DNA from: Macrothele yani
Lineage: Eukaryota > Arthropoda > Arachnida > Araneae > Macrothelidae
Length of the DNA stretch: 64,000 nt
NCBI GenBank assembly: GCA_039090855.1
Contig: CM076990.1
Span: forward strand, 202,745,232-202,809,231
Reading direction: 5' to 3'
The notes below the pieces were generated by a model. The model made no database searches, was not told the DNA's origin, and was given only the letters and a program-made list of their open reading frames with translations. Shown in pieces: positions 11,969 to 23,529 of the stretch (positions are counted from its first letter, which is position 1; each line of letters begins with the position of its first letter). Position numbers and translations under genes: made by a program.

Positions 11969-13215
11969 CGCTATATTGACAAAAGCCACCAGACACCCCT
12001 TCAAAAGAAAGTGAACAGATCTGCAGCGTTGTTAAGATGTGCGGTACAGCTGCAAATGGTATAAAAACAAGCCTGCAGCTGACCGCGATCATATTGCACT
12101 GTGAGGATGAGTGAAAATGTCGCGGTGAGAGAGAATTGACTTTGAGAAAGGAAAGATTGTTGGATATTATGTTAGTGGGTTGTCCATTAGAGAAACCAAG
12201 AGGCATTTAAACATACCCAAGTCAACTGTTTTGGATGTACTGAATAAGTGGAAGACACATGGCGTGCCTGAAGCAGCAAAACGTACCAGCAGACCAAAGA
12301 AAATCAGTGATAGAGGATGTTGAAGCCTCAAGAGAGTCGTTGCAGCTAATCGAAGGAGTACTGCACAAGACCTCAGTGTGCAGATGAGTAAAAATGCTGT
12401 AACCTGGGTATGTACGCGTGCCATTCACAGAGAACTTAATTCCATGGGTTATCATGGTCGTGCGGCTGCTCATAAGCCTTTCATCTCTACTCAGAATGCT
12501 ACTCGTCGTTTAGCAAGGTGTAAGGAACATTTATTGTGGACCGTAGATCAATGGAAACAGGTCCTATGGACTAATGAATACAGATACACGATCCATCAGT
12601 CTGATGGCCATGTGTTGATTTGGCGGCAGCCAGAGGAGCACTATTTACCACAGTGTACTGTTCCTACTGTCAAGTTTGGAGCTGGCAGTGCACTCGTGTG
12701 GAGGTGTTTCTAGTGGGTGGTGCGGTCCCATCCCATTGGTTATCATGGACAAACCTGTTAACTAGCACATCTACCTTGGTATTCTGGACAATTATGCCCT
12801 ACCAACTCTGTGGCAATACTATGGAACCAAGCCTTGTTGGTACCAGCAGGATAATGCACTGAGCCATAAAGCAAGGACTGTTATGGCGTGGTTTGACGAT
12901 AATTCTGTATCGTGTGTGGACTGGTCAGCACAGAGCCGTGCTCTTAATCCCATATAGCATCTATGGGATGAATAAGAGTGCCACATAAGAAGTTTGGAAC
13001 CAAGGTCTACTACTAAGCAACAGTTAGCGGCAGCATTATGTACTGAATGGAAGCGCATACCTATCGCTGTGTTCCAAAACCTTGTAGAAAACATATCTTG
13101 AAGGGTCAGTGCATGCATTAGAGCCAAAGGTGGACCGACAACGTACTGATGTATGTCAATAAATGCTATGTTGTGTTTGTCTTCTAGGTGTCTGGTGACT
13201 TTTGTCAATATAGTG
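11969..13215 (+). mobile_element. Tc1-like DNA transposon, copy 2
   Basis: It is the same family as 7879-9084, in the opposite orientation. Ends are CGCTATATTGACAAAAGCCACC and GGTGTCTGGTGACTTTTGTCAATATAGTG. Only TATATATA separates it from the preceding element. The transposase frame (about 12115-12960) reads NAVTWVCTRAIHRELNSMG and, later, WYQQDNALSHKARTVMAW, with stops and frameshifts between. A C-terminal block remains at 12960-13100. Confidence 0.85.
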
Positions 13216-13709
13216 TATGTTTCTTTTTGTCCTTGCTTTTGGTTTTTTAGGTGTTTCCATGCTTCTCAAATTCCAAAGGCATTTTTTTTATGGAGTTTTC
13301 CATATTGAGTCTACCGTAACTATTTCTGCATGTTTGCTATGCAGAAATAGTTACATGCATAATTATCTAGGCTGTTTTATTTTTGTTTTTGTTTTTTCTT
13401 CAAGTATTTTGTATACTGTGTCTAGATTTCTTGTGGTACATTTCTTTTGTTGAGTTGATTGGTAACTATCGTTTCTATGCAAACGCTGGCCTTTTTTCAC
13501 TTAAAATGGTTTTACTTAATATTGTGTATCTTTGTTTTACTTTTAAAAGAAACATGTAATATGAAGCCTTATATGAATTTATAAGAAAGCACTGAAAAAT
13601 TTGATTTCGTAAGTTTAATGAGTATCAACTTGGAAGTCCACATCAAACTTTTGATATTTTCTTAACAGTTGGTGTATGCTTTCATCTGTGATGTTTGTTT
13701 GTTGAAGTA
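13216..13709. other. Intron DNA, nothing recognised
   Basis: T-rich sequence with no element ends. A short inverted pair (TTTCTGCATG..CATGCAGAAA type, about 13320-13360) forms a small hairpin. Confidence 0.4.
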
Positions 13710-13871
13710 CAAAGGTAAATCAAAAAGTAAAAGAAAGTTGTGCAGTAAACTGATACCACACACCATAGCAGCTGGTCAGGGTTAACACATTGTAACAGCA
13801 GTTAGAAAAGATGACACCTGCATCAAATAACACTGCATGTTAGTCAGGCACTGGTGGCGAGTGTGTAAAAC

Positions 13872-14245
13872 ATGGAAGCTTCTCTTTCAGATTGCACCAC
13901 TGTTTAACAGCATGTAGCAGTAACGTTTTTTCTTGGAGAAGGTATCAAGCCCACTGAAATTCACAAAAAAAAAAAAAAAAAATGGTGGTAGAGTAAGTAT
14001 GGTAATTAATGTGTGAGCCAGTGAAAAGTTTACAAATGGATTAAGTCTGGAAGAACAAGTGTGGCTATTGAAGCCCGATCAAGGTGCCCTCCAACATTGT
14101 GAGCTCAAGACCATATCAATCATGTGAACTCTGTCATTCAAGAAGACTGACATTTTACTGTATCTTCTGGGGCTCATATGTTAGACATAAGTTATGGTTT
14201 CATCTATGCAGTGATGCATGTCAATTCAGAGTACCAGAAACTATG
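13872..14245 (+). pseudogene. Mariner transposase pseudogene, N-terminal part
   Basis: Starts near ATGGAAGCTTCTC, with broken helix-turn-helix regions (VYKWIKSGRTSVA-like around 14020-14070), then HVNSVIQED and HMLDISYGFIYAVMHV. The frame resumes beyond insertion C at 20192 with CARHIWKQVT. The phrases match mariner N-terminal organisation. An internal poly-A run and stops inactivate it. Confidence 0.65.
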
Positions 14246-15230
14246 CAGTGATGGAAAGTTTGCGCCGAACTGCGCCAATTTCGTTATCGCGCCAAACCGC
14301 TACAAATTACGAAAAAAATTAATATTTGTGCCCAACTGCGCTGAAACGGCAATCCACAGCAAAAATTACCGAGCGGAAAAAATGTTTTCATGGCAAAAAG
14401 TGCCCTTTTAAACGTTGAATCGAATGGCGCTTTTTTATGGTCTATGCGTAATTTGGTGAAAACGACGCTTAATCAACACGTACCGTACCGCCATTCCCAA
14501 AATTTCGGAATGTTTTTCACCTCCCATCTAATTCGTTGTTTTTTCGGCAAAAGTGACGAAAACAACGATTTTCTCGATGTAGGAAATTAAATTGTTTTTG
14601 CTTATGAAGGAGAAGTTTTGTTGTAATCACGTGGTATGTAGGAGAAACGATGCTGCACGTTATGAAATCGTGATGAAGATTGTTTACTGATAGTTTGGTG
14701 GTCTTTTGGAGTGCTGTGCAATTGAGATTGTTTATATGTCGTTCTTTGCTCTTTGGGATAGCGCATTTATTTCATTCCGGGCGAGGTGCGCGATTATGTA
14801 AATACAGCGTAAGGTCAGTCATTAGCTATTTCGTTGGCGCGGAGGACAACTGAAAATGGCTCTCCCGTGGCAGGATACGATGGTTCTGTTTCTAAAGGAT
14901 TCATAGGCATTCAGAGATGCCAACTTTTACAGATTTTCACTCCATCTTACGGTTTTACGGAAGTCATCCGAAAAAACTACGGAAAAGCCCTCGCAAGATC
15001 CCTGCACGCAATTTCTTTTTTTTTTTTTAACCGTCAAAAGGCGCTGAGCTGAGTCCCCTTTCGACTTTTGCGCACTTTACAGATAGTCCCTTATGCACCT
15101 TTGATGTTCTGACTACCCCCGCCAACGGAGGCAGAGTTTGTCACGTGATTCCCCATACAGCCATTTGAAAGTACCGTGCGTAAAAGTCGAAAGGGAACTC
15201 AGCTCAGCGCCTTTTGCCAACTCTTTATTT

Positions 15231-17781
15231 CAGGGTGCGCACGCGTGCTTGAAAACCTGGAAAGTCCTGGAAAATCATGATTACGTTTTCAAGGCCTGGA
15301 ATATCCTGGAAAAACGGTATTTTTTTAATGCTGTCTTGAAAAGCCTTGAAATTTGAAATTAGTGCTTAAAAAAATGCCGTTTTAGGAAATCGTGTTACTG
15401 ACTGTTACCCCTTAATTTTTTTAAGTTCCTCTCCTCTGTTCTCAAAGAAACCGCCGGCTACAGTGGTGTTTCGGATGTGCCCAAATCCTAATTTGGCTGG
15501 GGGGGGGGAAGCATACTTCCAGTGCAATAAAATTGGATGATTACTATTATAGCAGGTCTGTTAGGGAAGGGGAGCTTGATGCATTCTCTAGCCCTGAGCT
15601 TGATGTCCGTCCGACAACTACTGAGAACAACAGAAGGGGAAAGAAGAGACATTTAGCATTTGCAAGGGGGTCGCGTGTTTACCAAGTCAGCTGGCATCCA
15701 CCAGTGAAGAGTATGCCTGAACAACACATTCATCTGCTCCTTGTTTATTGCATTAAGACGCTTGCTTCCGGCCCACCCCTCAAGAGACTTCGGCTACTTA
15801 TGATAAAAAATAAGAAAACTATCTTTGCGAATTTTTCACAAAAGTGGCTGAAATTTTTACACTTACTATAATTGGATTACAGAAGCTCACTCCCAAAATT
15901 CCATTTGAATCGGTTTAAAACTTAAAAAGTTAGCATTGGAAATTTTTATTATGTGTGCCTCTTTAGACAGTGAGCCTTGAGCAGAAAGGGCGTTACCATA
16001 GCAACGGTTGATTGACAGCTGGGAGCGCTGATCCGAAGCCCTTGGTTGGGAAGAAAGCAAACACCTGTTTATCACTTCCACGGCTCAAAAGGACTAAGAG
16101 ATATTTTCAGAAATCCATTTTCCGGAATTTTGAAAATAACAGTAAAATTTTTACAGTGGTTAAAATACATCACAATAAAGTTCTAGTGCAAATTTCGCCG
16201 AATTCCGTTTGAAACTTTAGCAGATGCAAAATAAAAAAAAAAAATCTTCCGTTGCAAAATCGGATTCAAAAAAAGAAACTGCAATTATAAATTACGGGAA
16301 AAGCAAGCAAATTATTTTTTTTTAGATGCCATGGTTTATTTAAACAGAGTGATCCTTAAATTTTGAAATTTTGTTTCTGTGATATGGACTCTATTTTAAT
16401 TACAAACATACATTTTTATTCAGGTCTGAGTTACTGTTTTAATAAAAAAATCTATAATTAAAAAGTTTTCAATGGATTTAGGCGAAATTCAGCAGATAAA
16501 CGTATTTTAGTAAATTGCAACGTTATGACGTAAATTTGGTCATTTTGTCGAAAATTGGGCAGCATTTTTTTTTTTTTACGTTTTCTCCTATAGTTAGGGT
16601 GAAGGAGGAAGACACTTCAGTGAGCTGCAGGTGGTGATTTATGGCGATGTGCCAAATGAAAAGAAGCCGTTCCATCAGGACATTCCAGAGGTTGAGTGTG
16701 CGTGGACGCGTGCTCCTGCTGTTTGAACTTAATCGGAATGTTTTCCGGAGGGGAGAAATATCCGTTTCAGCTTTACAGCTTTCAGGCTCCTTTTTTTTTT
16801 TTCTTGGTAATAAATAAAAACCATAGTTGCTGCATTCACCATTGATCCATATTCGCATTTCTTGAATATAAACAGCAGACAATCGGAAACATGGTGTTGG
16901 GTGGGTCTTGATGTTCATCATTTGTATCTGCTGAATTTTGTTCTGTGGGAATACGGAATGAGTTATACTGTGAATACATACAAAACTACATATTTTTGAG
17001 CTGAAAAAATATGTCTACTTGTACACAGTAGCTAACGTGTGAACTCAGACGAAGACAATCGGACATATGGACGTCTGATTCCATAAAAAAATCAACCCAT
17101 TTTATTATACACGACAGGTAAAAAGAAAAAACATTACATGTTTTTAAACATTATAAAGGAAAGCGGATTTTTGAAACACCATGACTTGATGATATTAATT
17201 TCTGAAAGTTTTTTTTTTTCGATTTTAATTTCTGAAATCTTTTTTTTTTTTTTCAATTACAATACACTGTAACATGATACCTGTGTGTTGTATCCCTTAG
17301 TTGTATGGCAGATTTTCAGTTGGCCGATATCCGCGATCGTAAGTGGTAGTTACATTGCTATTGTTGATGATGACAAGATAAATACTGGAGTAATGTAGAA
17401 TGTTGCATAACGTAAAAAAGAAATCGCCCCCCTTCGAACTTTTATGCGGTTATCATAGCTGATCAACCATTTCATTCCATGAACATCAGCACATTTCAAT
17501 CATTTGACCATTGGGGGTCTGACGGAATTCAGCAGTGCTTAAGCGCCTAGCGCAACGAGAACATGCTAATTATGGACAGTTCTATTCCCTTCCCCCCTAT
17601 CATCCCTAATCCATTTGCATCTTTCATCATTTTTATTACTTAAAACTGAAATTGCTTTTAAAAACTAATTTGAGCATGATACTGTAAAGCGTAGTAATCA
17701 TCCTGGAATTTTTTGTATATGGCCTGGAAAAGGCCTGGAAAGTCCTTGAATTTTTTCCCCCCAAAAAGAGTACGAACCCTG
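15231..17781. mobile_element. hAT-type element A, copy 1, inserted in element B
   Basis: Begins CAGGGTGCGCACGCGTGC and ends GAGTACGAACCCTG. The flanks carry an exact 6-bp repeat TTATTT (15225-15230 and 17782-17787). The inner ends carry repeated CTGGAAA/TTTCCAG motifs (subterminal repeats, 15255-15310 and 17700-17745). No transposase domain is recognisable; short open stretches at 15533-15871 are of doubtful meaning. A second copy starts at 61919 and runs off the window. Confidence 0.8.
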
Positions 17782-17834
17782 TTATTTTGATTGCATGTGG
17801 CTTTGTGCTTGTGAAAATTTCGGTGCAAACGTTT

Positions 17835-19075
17835 TAACCCTTTCCACTCGACTGTCGGGTGACACCCGACATTATGAAATCGCCGAATAGCTCACCCGCC
17901 ACTCCGATGACGCCTCTATAGCTCATACGTCGGTGGCCGCGAGACATTTCTTTTTCATCAAATAAGTCGGGTGTCACTCGCCACGCCGATGACGCCTCTA
18001 TAGCTCGCATGTCGGGGCTCGCAAGAAGTTTCTTTTTCACCAGATAAAGAAAAAGAAACGTCATCTGCGTGTCGGGTGTCACCCACCATGCGGCTCGCAT
18101 GTCGGCGCTTGCGATGAATTTTGTTTTCACCAAATAGCTCGCATGTCGGGTGTTATCCACGACGCCTATGACGCCCCTATGCTCGTATGTCGGGGCTTGC
18201 GAGACATTTCTTTTTCGTCTAATATCATGGGTGTCACACTCCATGCCAATGATGCCTCTATATCTGGCATGTTGGCGCTCGCGAGACATTTCTTTTTCGC
18301 TGAATAGCTTGTGTGTCGGGTGTCATCCGCTGCGCTCATTACGCCTCTATAGCTCGTGGGTCGGGGCTTGCGAGACATTTTTTTCGCCGAATATCGTACG
18401 TGTCGGGTGGCACCCTCCATGCCGATGACGCCTCTAAAGCCACATGTCGGTGCTCGCGAGACATTTCTTTTTCGTCGAATAGGTCAGGTGTCACTCGTCA
18501 CGCCGATGACGCCCATATAGCTCACATGTCTTGGCTCGCGAGATGTTTTTTTTCACCGGATAAAGAAAAAGAAACTTCATCTGCGTGTTGGGTGTCACCC
18601 GCCATGCCGATGACGATTTTATGGCTCGCATGTCGGCGCTCGCGAGGAATTTCGTTTTCACCGAATAGCTCGTGTGTCGGGTGTTATTCGCGACGCTTAT
18701 GGACGCCTCTATAGCTCGTATGTTGCGGCTTGCGAGACATTTCTTTTTCGCCGAATATGTCGGGTGTCACCCTCCATGCCAATGATGCCTCTATATCTCG
18801 CATGTTGGCGCTCGCGAGACCTTTCTTTTTCGCCGAATAGCTTGTGTGTCGGGTGTCATCCTCAGCGCTCATTACACCTCTATAGCTCATGGGTCAGGGC
18901 TTGCGAGACATTTCTTTTTTGCCGAATATCGCACGTGTCGGGTGGCACCCTCCATGTCGATGGCGCCCCACTATAGCTCACATGACATTTCTTTTTTTGC
19001 CGAATAGGTCGGGTGTCAGCTGCCACACTGATGATGCCTCTATAGCTCGTATGTCGGGGCTGGCGAGCTAAAGCT
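17835..19075. repeat. Degenerate minisatellite, roughly 95-bp unit (cluster 1)
   Basis: About a dozen imperfect copies of a unit containing GACGCCTCTATAGCTCG, ATGTCGG, CGCGAGACATTTCTTTTTCG and GTCGGGTGTCAC. It lies within element B copy 1. The same unit occurs in inverse orientation in copy 2 (21430-23150), as expected if the two B copies lie in opposite directions. Overlapping open stretches here are repeat artefacts, not genes. Confidence 0.85.
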
Positions 19076-19181
19076 GAGCTTTCACTGCTAAGTTGTGGCC
19101 TCTACAGCAGAAAAGAAAAAAAAATGTGAGTATGGGTGAAAAGTTATTTGAGGGGAAAGGGTTAATTTAGATTAAAACGAA

Positions 19182-19482
19182 ATGAAACGTAGCAGTGAAA
19201 CAGCTATGACAACAAAAAGAACGAAGTCAGATAAAACTTATCGTCAAGTGTATCGCGGTATGTTTAGTAAAGAATGGTCTTTTTATGAAGCATATAAAGT
19301 TTTGCTGAATCACGTTTTATAAGCCATGTAGCTGCGATTTTAGCCTGTCGCAAGGCGGCCGCAATGATAGTCGGCGTCATGTGGAGAGCAAGAAGCACAA
19401 AGATCATGCCAAAAGATTAAATGGAGATGGGAGTAAAATTAATGTAACCAAAAAACTTCTGATAGCTTATAAAGAATCCTGA
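19182..19482 (+). pseudogene. Zinc-finger-like transposase N-terminal remnant
   Basis: A reading from an ATG at 19182 (MKRSSETAMTTKRTKSDK, then FSKEWSFYEAYKVL) shifts frame near 19320 and continues with CSCDFSLSQGGRNDSRRHVE and SKKHKDHAK, ending at 19482. The C..C..H..H arrangement resembles the BED or TTF-type DNA-binding finger at the start of hAT transposases. It lies inside element C, on the right of the minisatellite, and may belong to C or to B. The catalytic part is missing. Confidence 0.45.
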
Positions 19483-19956
19483 AAAAAATATCAAGAGCAG
19501 ATTAGTGCTGAAAAAATGCAGCAAAACAAGCAAAAAAGAGAAGAAATTGAATGTTCACAGGGTGATTTGAAATGGGAAGAAGCTGAACATTTGCAGCAGT
19601 TGGATTCCCTCATAAAATGTTAAACAATGCTGAGATGAACATTGAATATGGCATAAAATAAAGACATGAGTGCAATAGAAAGTGGACAGATAAAACAAAA
19701 CATTGCTAACTATCTTTAAAAAATAGAAAAGAATAGAAGTGAGCAATTAAATATTGAGAAAAGCAGCAAAAAATGAAACATTTTTTGTAAAATAAATTAT
19801 TAATAATAGAATCCTGCTACAAATTTTTTTATCTATTTGAAAACTAAAATGTTTGCATATGTGTGTGTGTATTTCAATGCAAGATGTTTTAAATTTGAGT
19901 AGGGTGCATCTATTTCCAAAACATTTTTTGCTTAAGAGTTTGTTCTATCTACTAAT
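19483..19956. other. A-rich DNA within element C
   Basis: Adenine-rich sequence with many stops, possibly the decayed continuation of the coding remnant to its left. No domain recognised. Confidence 0.35.
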
Positions 19957-20172
19957 ATTTTACCTGCTCTAAAAAATGTTTTCTTACACCAAAAATGTAT
20001 TTTATCTGCTCCAAAAATCATTTTGTTGCTCCAAAAATGTGTTTCACCTGCTCCCAAAACACATTTTGCTGCTCCAAAAATGTATTTTACCTGCTCTAAA
20101 AATATATTTTACCTGCTCCAAAAACGCATTTTGCTGCTCCAAAAATGTATTTTACCTGCTCCAAAAATGGTT
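19957..20172. repeat. Short tandem repeat, unit about 20 bp
   Basis: Roughly ten imperfect units of CTGCTCCAAAAATGTATTTTAC, next to the right end of element C. The repeat keeps two plus-strand frames open by chance. Confidence 0.8.
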
Positions 20173-20191
20173 TTGCAACTTTCCATCACTG

Positions 20192-20640
20192 AACTATGTG
20201 CCAGGCACATCTGGAAACAGGTGACTGATCAATACAAGCTATAGCCTAGGCAGATGTTCACTCAGTTTTTGCAGTGTTATGAAGAAGTTCCAGGTTTACT
20301 GGTAAGGATTGGTACTAGGGATGAGACCTGGGTGCACAATTTTGACCTTGAAAGCAAGGTACAAAGTACGGAGTGGAAACACCATTCATTCCAAGCAAAA
20401 AGAAGTTCAAAAGTGTCCCCTCTGTCAAAAAAAAAAAACCTTGTCAACCATGATTTGGGTTACGCATGGGCCTCTTTTGGAACATTACCTAGAACATGAA
20501 CAAATGTTGATACTGCAACATATTCAGCAATTCTTCAAGACAAGCTGGAACCTACAATTTGCAGCAAGAAAAGGATTGTTATCAAAAACTGCTCTTTCGT
20601 ACCATGGTAATGCTTGCCCCCATACAGTGGTTGCTCCATG
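20192..20640 (+). pseudogene. Mariner transposase pseudogene, central part
   Basis: Continues the mariner after insertion C. FLQCYEEVPGLLVRIGTRDE is followed by TWVHNFDLESKVQS (first catalytic Asp in DETW), then SFQAKRSSKVSP, and finally SYHGNACPHTVV, where the second catalytic Asp of the usual HDNARPHT block is replaced by Gly. A poly-A stretch near 20430 shifts the frame. The next insertion interrupts it shortly after. Confidence 0.75.
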
Positions 20641-20649
20641 ACTACAATT

Positions 20650-21206
20650 TAGAACCTGTGACCTATACTCTAATTTAACTTTCATTTTTAGTTCCCTTTT
20701 TTATGTAAATTTGAGTTCCTTTTCTTTAGCACCTTTCAATCTTGACACGATATCTTCTCTCTCACATGAATACGGTTTGCAACACTTGTGGTCTGTTAGA
20801 GTGATGTATGCTTGTGGTGATAAGAACAAAATGAGAGATATATAATGACTAAGCAGCAGCTGTGTGTGTGGTGTGCGGGTGAAACTCGCTGTGATATGTG
20901 TTTGATAGAAGCGGAACCCTGTTTCCTAGTATCCCGCTGTATGACTTCCTACTGTAAATAGACGATGTAGTGGTGTTGTCTCAAGTTACTTAAAGTGAGA
21001 GTGCTGTGCTGGACCAATAAAAGAAAAGTTTACGTAAGTGATTCAGTTTTTCGTCTATGTTTCGTCTGGCCCTAAAAAACCTTATGCGTTATTAATTTAA
21101 AGTGAGATATCTGGTGCAACTAGTGCCCCACATTTACACTTAGTTCAACATTTCTTCAGCCAGACATTTGGAACTTAGCATAACACCAAATCTCACATAA
21201 CATAAA
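20650..21206. mobile_element. Possible LTR plus primer-binding-site fragment
   Basis: Features suggest, but do not prove, a long terminal repeat. There is a polyadenylation signal (AATAAAAG, about 21018) and, about 90 bp later, TGGTGCAACTAGTGCC (21114-21129), which could act as a tRNA primer binding site starting TGG. No second LTR or coding domain is visible. This piece sits between the mariner and element B copy 2. Confidence 0.25.
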
Positions 21207-21429
21207 CAGAGATGCCAACCTGAGAAAGGGGTCATCAGTAAAAAAATCCGAAGTTTTCCGTAAAACCGCTTCGACTTTCAGTAAGATTTTCAGTATACCA
21301 AAAATATTTATTTTAAAATCTCAGAATCGTTTATAACACTTTTTAATAAAATGAATGAGTTCCAAAATGTAGTTTTATTTAAAAAGTATATATTTCTGCA
21401 GTAGAGGCCATAACTTGGCAGTGAAAGTT

Positions 21430-23150
21430 CAGCTTTCGCTCGCCAGCCCAGACATGCGAGCTATAGAAGCATCATAGGCGTGGCGGATGACACTCGACCT
21501 ATTGAGCGAAAAGAAACGTCCCGCAAACGTCGACATGCGAGCTACAGAGATGGCATCGGCATGAAGGGTGACACCCCATGCGCAAGATATTGCAAAAAGA
21601 AATGTCTCGCAAGCTCCGACATACGAGCTATACTCGTCTTAGGCATGGCGGATGACAATTGACACGTGAGCTATTCAGCAGAAAAGAAATCCCTCGTGAG
21701 TGCCGACATTCGAGCTATAGAGGCGTCATCGGCATGGTGGGTCATACCCGACACGCCGATGACATTTCTTTTTATCTATTCGGTGAAAAAGAAATGTCTC
21801 GCAAGCCCCGACGTACAAGCTGGAGGTGTCATCAAAGTGACTGTGACATGCGAGCTATTCGGCAAAAAAAAAAAAAAATTCTCACGAGCTCCAACACAAG
21901 AGCTATAGAGGCATCGTCGGCGTGGCGGGTAACACCCGATCGATTTGGCAAAAAATAAATGTCTCGCGAGCGCCGACACGCGAGCTATGGAGGTGTAGCA
22001 GATGAGGGACGACACGCGAGCTATGGAGGTGTAGCAGATGAGGGACGACACGCGAGCTATGGAGGTGTAGCAGATGAGGGACGACACGCGAGCTATGGAG
22101 GTGTAGCAGATGAGGGACGACACGCGAGCTATGGAGGTGTAGCAGATGAGGGACGACACGCGAGCTATGGAGGTGTAGCAGATGAGGGACGACACGCGAG
22201 CTATGGAGGTGTAGCAGATGAGGGACGACACGCGAGCTATGGAGGTGTAGCAGATGAGGGACGACACGCGAGCGCCGACATACGAGCTATGGAGGTGTAG
22301 CAGATAAGGGACGACACGCGAGCTATGGAGGTGTAGCAGATGAGGGACGACACGCGAGCTATGGAGGTGTAGCAGATGAGGGACGACACGCGAGCTATGG
22401 AGGTGTAGCAGATGAGGGACGACACGCGAGCTATGGAGGTGTAGCAGATGAGGGACGACACGCGAGCTATGGAGGTGTAGCAGATGAGGGACGACACGCG
22501 AGCTATGGAGGTGTAGCAGATGAGGGACGACACGCGAGCTATGGAGGTGTAGCAGATGAGGGACGACACGCGAGCTATGGAGGTGTAGCAGATGAGGGAC
22601 GACACGCGAGCTATGGAGGTGTAGCAGATGAGGGACGACACGCGAGCTATGGAGGTGTAGCAGATGAGGGACGACACGCGAGCTGTTTGGCAAAAAAAAA
22701 ATCCTAGCGAGTGCCGATATGTGAGCTATTGAGGCGTCATCGGAGTAGCAAGCAATACAGCAGGAGGAAATTCCTCGCGAGCGCTGACGTGCGAGCTATA
22801 GAGGCGTCATAGGAGTGGCGGATGACACCCAAAACGCTGATGACATTTCTTTTTATCTATTCGGTGAGAAAGAAATGTCTCGCATGCCCTGACATACCAG
22901 CTATAGAGACGTCATCGGCGTGGCGGATGGCACACGAGCTATTCGGCGTAAAAGAAATTCCTCGCGAGCGCCGATGTGCGAGCTATAGAGGCGTCATAGG
23001 CATGGTGGGTGACACCCAACGACATTTATTTTTATACATTCAGTGAAATAAAAATGTCTCGTGAGCCCCGACATACGAGCTATAGAGGCGTCATAGGCGT
23101 GGCGGTGACACCCGACCTATTCGGTGATTTTGTAATGTCGGGAGTCACCC
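21430..23150. repeat. Degenerate minisatellite (cluster 2, inverse orientation)
   Basis: Same roughly 95-bp unit as cluster 1 at 17835-19075, seen as CGAGCTATAGAGGCGTCAT, CGGCGTGGCGG and AAAGAAATGTCTCGC. The homogeneous 36-bp array occupies its middle. Confidence 0.85.
21968..22684. repeat. Homogeneous 36-bp tandem array, about 20 copies
   Basis: Nearly identical units of CTATGGAGGTGTAGCAGATG followed by AGGGACGACACGCGAG. One unit near 22264-22310 differs: it carries an extra GCGCCGACATACGAG-type segment resembling the older large unit, and GATAAGG instead of GATGAGG. The 36-bp period is a multiple of three, so open frames run through the array on both strands (12-residue repeats). These should not be annotated as proteins. 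Confidence 0.95.
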
Positions 23151-23529
23151 AACAGTCGAGCGGAAAGGGTTATAACGTTTGCATCGGAATTTTTACAAGC
23201 ACGAAGCCACATGTAATCAATATAAAGAATTTGCAAATGGCACCCTCTCTCGGCTTTTGCGCACGGCACTCTCAAATGACTGTACAAGAAATCACGTGAC
23301 AAACAGCGTATGAAAAGCTCCGCCTCCTTTGGCGGGGGAAGTCAGATCGTCGAAGGCATATAGGGACTACCTGTAATGTGCATTTTTTCGACCAAAAGAC
23401 TGAAAAAAATTGTGTGCGTGGTTTTTTTTATTTTTGTAGTTTTTTAGATGACTTCTGTAAAACCATAAGTTGGAGTAAAGATCCGTACAAACTACGTAAA
23501 ATCCGTAAAAGCTGACATCTCTGCATAAA

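Larger units (their letters stand above)
14912..19075. mobile_element. hAT-type element B, copy 1 (right end unresolved)
   Basis: It starts CAGAGATGCCAACTTTTACAG, matching the inverse of the right end of copy 2 (21207-23523), and aligns with copy 2 across the region before and after insertion A. The junction is clean: B sequence stops at CTCTTTATTT (15230) and resumes at TTATTTTGATTGCATG (17782), where copy 2 is continuous. It includes the degenerate minisatellite at 17835-19075. Similarity to copy 2 fades after about 19125, so the right end could not be placed. Confidence 0.65.
14246..20191. mobile_element. hAT-type element C (host of further insertions)
   Basis: Ends are CAGTGATGGAAAGTT and its inverse AACTTTCCATCACTG. 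An exact 7-bp direct repeat AACTATG flanks it (14239-14245 and 20192-20198). It lies inside the mariner 13710-23836. Its left 660 bp are unique; then element B1 begins at 14912. A zinc-finger-like coding remnant (19182-19482) and a short tandem repeat (19957-20172) sit on its right side. Confidence 0.7.
21207..23523. mobile_element. hAT-type element B, copy 2
   Basis: Begins CAGAGATGCCAACCTGAG and ends GCTGACATCTCTG. An exact 6-bp repeat CATAAA flanks it (21201-21206 and 23524-23529). It is in the inverse orientation relative to copy 1 at 14912. Most of its interior is the minisatellite, including the regular 36-bp array. No transposase is recognisable, so it needed enzymes from elsewhere. 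Confidence 0.75.

Noticed and set aside
19978..20244. Open frames of 73-82 codons rich in Cys, Ser, Lys, Asn
   Set aside because: Products of the roughly 20-bp tandem repeat CTGCTCCAAAAATGTATTTTAC.
21968..22684. CRISPR-like look of regularly spaced repeats
   Set aside because: Units are directly adjacent with no unique spacers, and the DNA is eukaryotic. It is a minisatellite.
21776..22693. Long open frame (305 codons, minus strand) with repeated 12-residue units
   Set aside because: It follows entirely from the 36-bp tandem array, whose length is a multiple of three; flanking parts are minisatellite. No start context, splice sites or non-repeat domain.
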